From contig LNEP01000001.1 of NCBI GenBank assembly GCA_001464125.1, positions 62,001 to 126,000 on the forward strand: a stretch of 64,000 nucleotides of DNA, in the 5' to 3' direction. Below the pieces are notes generated by a model. It saw nothing but the letters and a program-made list of their open reading frames with translations. It did not search any database and had not been told where the DNA came from. The stretch comes from Betaproteobacteria bacterium Ga0077540 (lineage in GTDB: Bacteria > Pseudomonadota > Gammaproteobacteria > Burkholderiales > Methylophilaceae). Within the stretch, counting starts at the first letter, position 1. Every line of letters starts with the position of its first letter. A program made the translations under genes and the position numbers. Positions 58,970 through 64,000 of the stretch are shown here, in pieces.

Positions 58970-60523
58970 ATGAAATACACATGCAAATGGCTATGCTTAT
59001 GGGCCGTGGTCACGGTCACAGCTTGTGGCACTAATCCGGTGACTAAAAAAACGGAGTTTCAGTTTGTGTCACAAGCACAGGAAATCTCAATCGGTACACA
59101 AAACTACTCGCCTGCACGTCAATCGCAAGGCGGGGATTATGTGATTGACCCTGAACTAACCGCGTATGTACAAAGTGTGGGTAAGCGTTTAGCAGCAGTC
59201 TCTGATCGCCCGGATTTACCCTATGAGTTTGTGGTGTTGAATGATTCAATCCCCAATGCTTGGGCCATGCCTGGCGGCAAAATCGCGTTCAATCGTGGTT
59301 TGTTGTATGAGCTGAATAGTGAGGCCGAATTGGCGGCGGTGATGGGGCACGAAATTGTGCATGCCGCTGCAAGGCATGGTGCCAAAAGCATGGAGCGCGG
59401 CATATTGATGCAAGGCGCAATGATTGCGGTGGGCATAGGCGCGCAAAATAGTAATTATGGCAATTTGATTGTTGGTGGAGCGCAAGTAGGGGCACAGTTA
59501 GCAACCAGCAAGTATGGTCGTGATGCAGAGTCTGAGTCTGACTTATACGGCATGCAATATATGAAGAAAGCAGGCTATGACCCAACCGCAGCCGTGACTT
59601 TGCAAGAAACTTTTGTACGCTTGAGCGAAGGTAAGCAAACTGATTTCATTACTGGTTTATTTGCTAGTCATCCACCCTCTCAAGAACGCGTGGACGCCAA
59701 CAAAGAAACGCTTGCCAAGTTGGGTGCAGGAGGTGATTGGGGTAAGGAAAGTTATGCGCAAAAGGTAGGGAAGGTAAAAGCCACGCGTGCTGCTTATAAA
59801 GCTTATGACGATGCTTTGCTTGCGCTAAAAAAAGGTGATACAGCCGCCGCGACTAAATTAGTAAATCAGGCGATTGCCGGTGAGCCGAGAGAGGCCCGAT
59901 TTCAGGAATTGCTAGGCGATATTGCGCTGACTCAGAAAAAGCCACAAGAGGCTTTAAGCTACTACGACAAGGCCATTAAAATGCAGCCGGATTATTTTAA
60001 GCCGCATATCCAAAGCGGTATTGCTTTGTTTAATATGGGGAAAAAAGCTGAGGCTGAGCCATTTTTAAACCGTGCAAATGCGTTGTTGCCTACTGCGCCT
60101 GGTCATGCATTGCTTGGGCAGATTGCAGAAGGGCGCGGGGAAACCGATGCAGCACTGAAGCATTACCAAACGGCAGCAGGTTCGAATTCGGATATTGGCA
60201 AAGAAGCCAATGCGCGCGCGGTGCGCATCGATTTGCCGCGTAATCCGGCCAAGTATATTCAGTCCGGACCAGTGGCGGACAATAACGGCAATGTATACGC
60301 TGCAGTGCAGAATGCAACAAACGTACCGATTGGTAGGGTACAAGTACGCATGATTAAGTACGATGCTAAAACCGGTCGACCCGTCGCTCAGAGCCGTCCC
60401 ATGATTATTAATGGCGTTGCACCGGGCAAGCGTAGTCAGGTGGCGGTAGGCGATACAGTCAAAACCCAGCAAGAACTGCAATTGTATAAAGTGGTGGTAG
60501 ATGCAGCTGAGTTAGCGCAGTAA
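58970..60523 (+). CDS. M48-family zinc metalloprotease lipoprotein with TPR repeats (BepA-like)
   Basis: 517-residue protein with a lipoprotein signal ending VTACGT (about residue 18). The M48 peptidase domain has HEIVHAAARHGAK (zinc His and catalytic Glu near 122-126) and the third ligand Glu in DAESESDLYGM. Then come two or three TPR units (about 270-400, EALSYYDKAIKMQPDYFKPH). The C-terminal beta domain (about 420-515) is FxLYD-like. E. coli BepA has M48 plus TPR and controls outer-membrane protein assembly. The extra C-terminal domain and lipid anchor differ. GGGGAA precedes ATG 58970. Confidence 0.88.
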   Translation: MKYTCKWLCLWAVVTVTACGTNPVTKKTEFQFVSQAQEISIGTQNYSPARQSQGGDYVIDPELTAYVQSVGKRLAAVSDRPDLPYEFVVLNDSIPNAWAMPGGKIAFNRGLLYELNSEAELAAVMGHEIVHAAARHGAKSMERGILMQGAMIAVGIGAQNSNYGNLIVGGAQVGAQLATSKYGRDAESESDLYGMQYMKKAGYDPTAAVTLQETFVRLSEGKQTDFITGLFASHPPSQERVDANKETLAKLGAGGDWGKESYAQKVGKVKATRAAYKAYDDALLALKKGDTAAATKLVNQAIAGEPREARFQELLGDIALTQKKPQEALSYYDKAIKMQPDYFKPHIQSGIALFNMGKKAEAEPFLNRANALLPTAPGHALLGQIAEGRGETDAALKHYQTAAGSNSDIGKEANARAVRIDLPRNPAKYIQSGPVADNNGNVYAAVQNATNVPIGRVQVRMIKYDAKTGRPVAQSRPMIINGVAPGKRSQVAVGDTVKTQQELQLYKVVVDAAELAQ

Positions 60524-60555
60524 TTAAGAGAAACTTTATTCGTAGCAAGTACAAA

Positions 60556-60581
60556 AAAAGGCCAGCTGATGCTGGCCTTTT
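60556..60581. terminator. Intrinsic terminator between the M48 gene and the EF-hand gene
   Basis: 11-bp arms AAAAGGCCAGC and GCTGGCCTTTT around TGAT. A T-tract on each strand suits the two convergent genes. Confidence 0.9.
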
Positions 60582-60633
60582 CTATAATCATAGTGTGTTG
60601 TCAGTGCGCACTATGATTTCAAGTGGGCTCAAA

Positions 60634-61110
60634 CTACTTACCACCAAATACTTTTGCTACCCATTCTTGCGCATCAATTTGTTGGTCAGCAGACATGTCC
60701 AGTTTGTTAAAGATAGCACGATGATGATCTAAGAACTCTTCACGGGTAACTAAATGGTTAGCGTCCGTATCCATTAGCTTCATCATTTTCATGGAGCGGA
60801 GCTCGCGAGTGTAACCGCCTGTTGCTAGGTCTATCTTGGTTTTGCTGTTGGTACCAGCCCACTCTTTGGCATCCAACGAGTCGTCATTATCTTTGTTTAA
60901 TGCATCAAAAATACTGTTGTAGTATGCATCAGACTCAGCCAAAGTCACCATATGATTACCGTCTGCATCGAGCATTTTCATCATTTCTAGTTTTTGTAAC
61001 TGTGTGGCGTAACCACCTGTACTCAACATAGGTTCGGCTGCGATTGCTTGTGTAGTTACAACAAGTAAGGTAGATGCAATGAGTGCTGCTAGTTTGAAAT
61101 GTGTGTTCAT
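60634..61110 (-). CDS. Secreted four-EF-hand protein, built by internal duplication
   Basis: 158-residue precursor with a Sec signal peptide ending near QAIAA (about 25). Four 12-residue EF loops lie at 48-59 (DADGNHMVTLAE), 72-83 (NKDNDDSLDAKE), 114-125 (DTDANHLVTREE) and 138-149 (DMSADQQIDAQE). All end in Glu at loop position 12. Residues 31-88 and 97-155 are two copies of one unit starting TGGY, so the gene arose by duplication. Loops 2 and 4 have Asp at position 9. It is expected to bind Ca(II), or possibly lanthanides if the host is a methylotroph, in the periplasm. It ends the mutase–protease run, with palindromes upstream. Confidence 0.88.
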   Translation of the reverse strand: MNTHFKLAALIASTLLVVTTQAIAAEPMLSTGGYATQLQKLEMMKMLDADGNHMVTLAESDAYYNSIFDALNKDNDDSLDAKEWAGTNSKTKIDLATGGYTRELRSMKMMKLMDTDANHLVTREEFLDHHRAIFNKLDMSADQQIDAQEWVAKVFGGK

Positions 61111-61152
61111 GTAATACTCCTCAATTAAAGTGTGTAATAAAACTATTTATAA

Positions 61153-61187
61153 GTGGCTAGCTAGCCACCATTAGTCACACGATGTGA
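61153..61187. promoter_or_regulatory. Two palindromes upstream of the EF-hand gene
   Basis: A perfect 16-bp palindrome GTGGCTAGCTAGCCAC (61153-61168) and a second inverted repeat TCACA-CGA-TGTGA (61175-61187) lie in the 134-bp gap. They are 43 and 65 bp from the start codon. They could be operators or, in RNA, a hairpin separating this gene from the upstream protease gene. No T-run. Confidence 0.5.
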
Positions 61188-61244
61188 GGAATACTTACAT
61201 AAATAAATTTATCTATATAAAACAATGGGTTGTTTTTGTTGATG

Positions 61245-61718
61245 TTATTCAACTTGGCGTATGGTCATTTCACCTTTGAACAAGCGCACGTCCATGCGCG
61301 CTAAAAAGCTCATGCCGAGCAATGCATCACCTTCCAGTCCTGGAGCAATCATGGCTGATACATTATTGGCCTCTACACCGCCGAGCTTAACCGAGGAAAG
61401 TCGAACCATGTAGCCTACGGTGGTGCCATTGGCGGTATTGGTGCGAACTGCGGTTAGACTTTTTAAATTGAGTTTGTCGGCTACGGCTTGTGAGATAGCC
61501 ACGCCAGTAGCACCTGTATCTACCAATACATCAACTTTTTCACCGTTAATCAACGCTTCGGCGCGGTAGTGACCATCTAGCCCGCGTTTTAATACCACGG
61601 TATGGTCGCTTCCCAATGTTTGTAAAGTATTAGGCTGTTGAATGCGTTCCACTAAGTAATAGACCACACTCGCCAGCGCAACCCAAATACATACAATAAT
61701 CAGGGTGTGCTTGGACAT
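61245..61718 (-). CDS. Membrane-anchored retropepsin-like aspartic protease (clan AA)
   Basis: 157-residue protein with one N-terminal membrane helix (about 4-22) and a periplasmic retropepsin-like domain. The single DTG motif is in VDVLVDTGATGVAIS (about 62-76), and GDALLGMSFLARMDVRL forms the second half. With one DTG it must dimerise to be active. Proteobacterial relatives (TIGR02281 type) have no established substrate. It follows the phosphomannomutase by 3 bp, so the two are co-transcribed. Confidence 0.88.
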   Translation of the reverse strand: MSKHTLIIVCIWVALASVVYYLVERIQQPNTLQTLGSDHTVVLKRGLDGHYRAEALINGEKVDVLVDTGATGVAISQAVADKLNLKSLTAVRTNTANGTTVGYMVRLSSVKLGGVEANNVSAMIAPGLEGDALLGMSFLARMDVRLFKGEMTIRQVE

Positions 61719-61721
61719 GCG

Positions 61722-63125
61722 TTAGAATGGAATAGCTACGTGCGGTGCGGCTTCCCAGATGATTTCTTTGAATTGTGCTTGTATACGATGGAGTGCTGCT
61801 TCGTTATCAGCTTCAAAGCGGAGCACAATCACGGGAGTCGTGTTCGAAGGACGCATCAAGCCAAAACCATCTGGATATTCCACGCGTAAGCCATCAATAG
61901 TAATAACTTCATTAGCGCCCTGAAAATTGGCAGTTTTCTGCAAGGTACGAATCAAAGCGTGTGGTTCGCCTTCATTCATATGAATATGCTGCTCAGGTGT
62001 ACTAACGCTATCGGGCAACTTGTTCAGAATTTCCGATGGGTTAGGAAAGCGGCTTAAAATTTCAAGCAACCGCGCACCTGAGTACAAGCCGTCATCAAAC
62101 CCGTACCAGCGCTTTTTTCCTTGTTTGTGGTCATTAAAAAACACATGCCCACTCATCTCGCCAGCCAGTGCCGCGTCAATTTCTTTGATTTTAGATTTAA
62201 CTAGGGAGTGGCCTGTTTTCCACATCACGGCCTGCCCACCTTTTTCTTGAATCCACGGTGTTAAATTACGCGTGGATTTCACATCGAAAATGATGCTGGC
62301 ATTCGGGTTGTTAGCCAATACATCTTCAGCAAATAGCATCAGTTGGCGGTCCGGATAAATAATTTTTCCGTCTTTAGTCACCACACCCAAACGATCGCCA
62401 TCGCCATCAAATGCTAACCCAATTTCCGCACGGCTGGTTTTGAGTATATTAATCAGGTCTTCTAAATTCTCTGGCACTGATGGATCTGGGTGATGATTTG
62501 GGAAGTGTCCATCTACTTCACAGAATAGTTCATCTACGCTACATCCAATGGCGTTGTACAGTGATTTAGCAAATGCACCAGCCACGCCATTCCCACAATC
62601 TACGGCGATTTTTAATGGACGGGTGAGATTGATATCCGCCTTAATCGTTTGAATATAGTCATCCGCAATACTGTACTTACGTTCTAAGCCCTCACCGTAA
62701 GTCAGTTGATTATTTTCAATACGCGCTTTTAAGCCTTGAATCGCGTCGTTAGAGAGTGTTTCTCCAGCCAGCACCATTTTTAAGCCGTTGTAATCCGGCG
62801 GGTTGTGGCTGCCGGTGACCATGACGCCGCATTGTGTATTGAGAAAATGCGCCGCAAAATACACCATTGGCGTGGCGACCATGCCTAAGTTCACCACATC
62901 AATGCCGGCTTTGCGAATGCCAACAGATAAAGCGTCTGCTAACTCTGGTCCAGATAGTCTGCCATCGTAGCCTATGCAAATCTCTGACTGCCCGCGGTGT
63001 TTAGCTTCCGAGCCTAATGCATGGCCAATACGCTCGACAATTTCTGGTGTTAAGGTTTTACCAACGATGCCACGAATGTCATAAGCTTTGAAAATTTCTT
63101 TAGGTAAATTGATAGTTGAATGCAT
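61722..63125 (-). CDS. Phosphomannomutase/phosphoglucomutase (AlgC-type)
   Basis: 467-residue alpha-D-phosphohexomutase. The phosphoserine is in VTGSHNPPDYNGLK (about 100-113), magnesium binds DGDGDRLGVV (about 242-251), the sugar-specificity loop is GEMSGHVFF (about 325-333), and the phosphate loop is RPSNTTPVIVLRFEA. It supplies mannose 1-phosphate or glucose 1-phosphate for surface polysaccharide. I start at ATG 63125 (HSTINLPKEIF); an ATG three codons upstream is possible. Its start overlaps the DUF3307 gene end by 26 bp. Confidence 0.93.
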   Translation of the reverse strand: MHSTINLPKEIFKAYDIRGIVGKTLTPEIVERIGHALGSEAKHRGQSEICIGYDGRLSGPELADALSVGIRKAGIDVVNLGMVATPMVYFAAHFLNTQCGVMVTGSHNPPDYNGLKMVLAGETLSNDAIQGLKARIENNQLTYGEGLERKYSIADDYIQTIKADINLTRPLKIAVDCGNGVAGAFAKSLYNAIGCSVDELFCEVDGHFPNHHPDPSVPENLEDLINILKTSRAEIGLAFDGDGDRLGVVTKDGKIIYPDRQLMLFAEDVLANNPNASIIFDVKSTRNLTPWIQEKGGQAVMWKTGHSLVKSKIKEIDAALAGEMSGHVFFNDHKQGKKRWYGFDDGLYSGARLLEILSRFPNPSEILNKLPDSVSTPEQHIHMNEGEPHALIRTLQKTANFQGANEVITIDGLRVEYPDGFGLMRPSNTTPVIVLRFEADNEAALHRIQAQFKEIIWEAAPHVAIPF

Positions 63126-63471
63126 AGTAAACAATCACAAAATAAGTAATATGGTGCGCAAGTTGATCAAGACCTAGCAGGATCCAGAACCAATTGCTGT
63201 TGTCGGGGCGCAGGCCAAAGCGCTTATTGAGTTGTAGCTTGGCCCAATCAATGTGGTAGTGCACGATAAAATCGAGCAAAGCATATAGCCAGGCCTGAGC
63301 GCCAATAAAATAAGCGAGCACTAACCATGTGCCAATGGCATGAACTGCAGAGTGAGCTATGCCACCGGGATGCATGTAAATGCCTTTGTTGCGATACATC
63401 CATGGCGAAGTTTGCAATGGGAAATCACATACAAAGTGCTTCACAAATAGCAAGAAAAGTGCTTCAAACAT
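63100..63471 (-). CDS. DUF3307 family membrane protein
   Basis: 123-residue protein with three or four membrane segments and histidine-rich motifs: LLFVKHFVCDFPLQT, HPGGIAHSAVHAIGTWL and DFIVHYHIDWAKLQLNKRFG. The fit to the DUF3307 pattern is good. Conserved His and Asp residues facing the membrane might bind a metal, but no function is known. It lies between iscX (3 bp upstream) and the mutase in the same run. Confidence 0.82.
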   Translation of the reverse strand: MFEALFLLFVKHFVCDFPLQTSPWMYRNKGIYMHPGGIAHSAVHAIGTWLVLAYFIGAQAWLYALLDFIVHYHIDWAKLQLNKRFGLRPDNSNWFWILLGLDQLAHHITYFVIVYYAFNYQFT

Positions 63472-63474
63472 GCG

Positions 63475-63669
63475 CTATTCTGCTTCGTCTATCCAAGCAA
63501 GTTGAATGGCTTCTAAAATCTTTTCACCGCAGTGGGCTGGCAGGTCATCAAATCCCTCTAGTGCCAATGTCCACTCCATTAGATCAGTAAAGCGGATTGT
63601 TTTAGGATCTATATCGGGATGTTTGTCGTAAAGCGCTTCAGCTATACGCTGACTGTCGGTCCATTTCAT
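63475..63669 (-). CDS. iscX: Fe-S cluster assembly protein IscX
   Basis: 64-residue acidic protein [20 protein letters not shown]..., with the family landmark [20 protein letters not shown] and the acidic end [11 protein letters not shown]. IscX binds the desulfurase IscS and acts as an iron-dependent modulator of cluster assembly. The rest of the isc operon is not in the window, although iscX is often its last gene elsewhere. AGGAAG precedes ATG 63669. Confidence 0.93.
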   Translation of the reverse strand: MKWTDSQRIAEALYDKHPDIDPKTIRFTDLMEWTLALEGFDDLPAHCGEKILEAIQLAWIDEAE

Positions 63670-63699
63670 GCTGCTTCCTAGGATTAAACAATAAGTGCG

Positions 63700-63728
63700 A
63701 TTATAGCCTGCTTAATATGCCGAGGTAA
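63700..63728 (-). promoter_or_regulatory. Candidate promoter for the iscX operon
   Basis: On the minus strand TATAAT (63700-63705) lies about 31 bp before the iscX ATG. The -35 region is weak (TTACCT-like, 17-18 bp away). A promoter here would explain why iscX heads an unrelated run of genes. Tentative. Confidence 0.4.
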
Positions 63729-63763
63729 GTAGCCATAACGGGCCAGCTATCGCCAAAATAGGC

Positions 63764-63791
63764 AAAAAAATGCCCAACACGAATGTTGGGC
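63764..63791 (-). terminator. Intrinsic terminator on the minus strand at the right edge
   Basis: 8-bp arms GCCCAACA and TGTTGGGC around CGAA, followed on the minus strand by a seven-T run. It lies about 85 bp after the stop of the right-edge partial frame and ends that transcript before iscX. Confidence 0.85.
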
Positions 63792-63876
63792 TAGGGGGAG
63801 CGATTTTGGAGATATGCGCTTGTTTAGTAATTAGCAAGAGGTGTGCCAATTAATTTAATTGATTAAATTCAATTGG

Positions 63877-64000
63877 TTAGGTTGGTTGATAGGATTTGGA
63901 TACGTTTTTACGTGGTTGTAGCAACATCCAATCTGGGTCAGATGAACCAAAATGGTGCATATGGCTCTTAAACATAATGTAAGCATGAGTGTTTATGCAC
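63877..64000 (-). CDS. 3' end of a probable gene entering from the right edge
   Basis: A minus-strand frame is open from the window edge to the TAA at 63877-63879. It reads CINTHAYIMFKSHMHHFGSS, then DPDWMLLQPRKNVSKSYQPT. Only about 40 codons are visible, with no family match. The downstream terminator and the coding-like residue mix support a real C-terminus. A short independent protein from an internal ATG is less likely because no ribosome site precedes it. Confidence 0.45.
   Translation of the reverse strand, partial: CINTHAYIMFKSHMHHFGSSDPDWMLLQPRKNVSKSYQPT

Overview
The window reads as one contiguous piece of a betaproteobacterial chromosome. The evidence is gene order known from that class: tpiA–secG–tRNA-Leu–nuoABCDEFGHIJKLMN followed by a DUF2818 gene, and tRNA-Val–thrS–infC–rpmI–rplT–pheS–pheT–ihfA–merR–tRNA-Pro. 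Moderate A+T content, a VPLPA/PEP-CTERM-type surface protein and the general gene set suggest a Methylophilaceae-like methylotroph (Methylotenera or a relative). That family assignment is inference, because no methanol or methylamine oxidation gene lies in the window. I see no insertion sequence, prophage, integrase, CRISPR array or recognisable defence island.

Layout. 0-6.4 kb: a left-edge partial exosortase-type substrate, a secreted beta-sandwich protein, rlmD, and a TetR-controlled minus-strand cluster (TetR, MDR reductase, SDR, small membrane protein) with matching palindromic operators at both of its promoters, then a DoxX protein. 6.4-15.3 kb: an ammonium transporter behind a sigma-54-type promoter and an unknown helical protein; a peptide-type ABC importer (binding protein and two permeases, no ATPase) interleaved with a VIT1-family transporter and an L,D-transpeptidase; a queuosine-precursor transporter, a methyltransferase and CsbD. 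15.5-22 kb: nagZ, a Bax-inhibitor-1 protein, tadA, a PsiE-like protein, a divergent LysR/pirin pair, YceI and an Old Yellow Enzyme. 22-38.4 kb: tpiA, secG, tRNA-Leu(GAG), the complete 14-gene complex I operon and DUF2818.

38.6-46.4 kb is the most accessory part: a repeat-bearing DUF4124/DUF1996 secreted protein, an orphan polysaccharide flippase, then a tight run of metallopeptidase, Nudix hydrolase, NAD-binding epimerase-like protein and MltB-type transglycosylase, facing a 2OG-Fe(II) oxygenase. 46.5-54.2 kb is the translation cluster, in which infC appears to start with AUA. 54.4-64 kb: a membrane-anchored lectin-like protein, an EEP nuclease/ClsB pair, phosphoglucomutase, an M48-TPR lipoprotein, then a minus-strand run iscX–DUF3307–phosphomannomutase–aspartic protease–EF-hand protein, and the 3' end of a probable gene at the right edge.

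Most of the window is ordinary housekeeping. I do not see a clearly new multi-gene system. The best leads are single loci: the two-operator TetR circuit, the nitrogen-type promoter feeding an unknown Amt partner, the four-EF-hand secreted protein, the repeat-driven DUF1996 protein, the AUA-start infC, and a tRNA-Val with C at position 33. No gene-free gap exceeds about 300 bases. The larger gaps (5795-6014, 40722-40998, 54283-54446, 63670-63876) hold the sites listed or nothing I can recognise.
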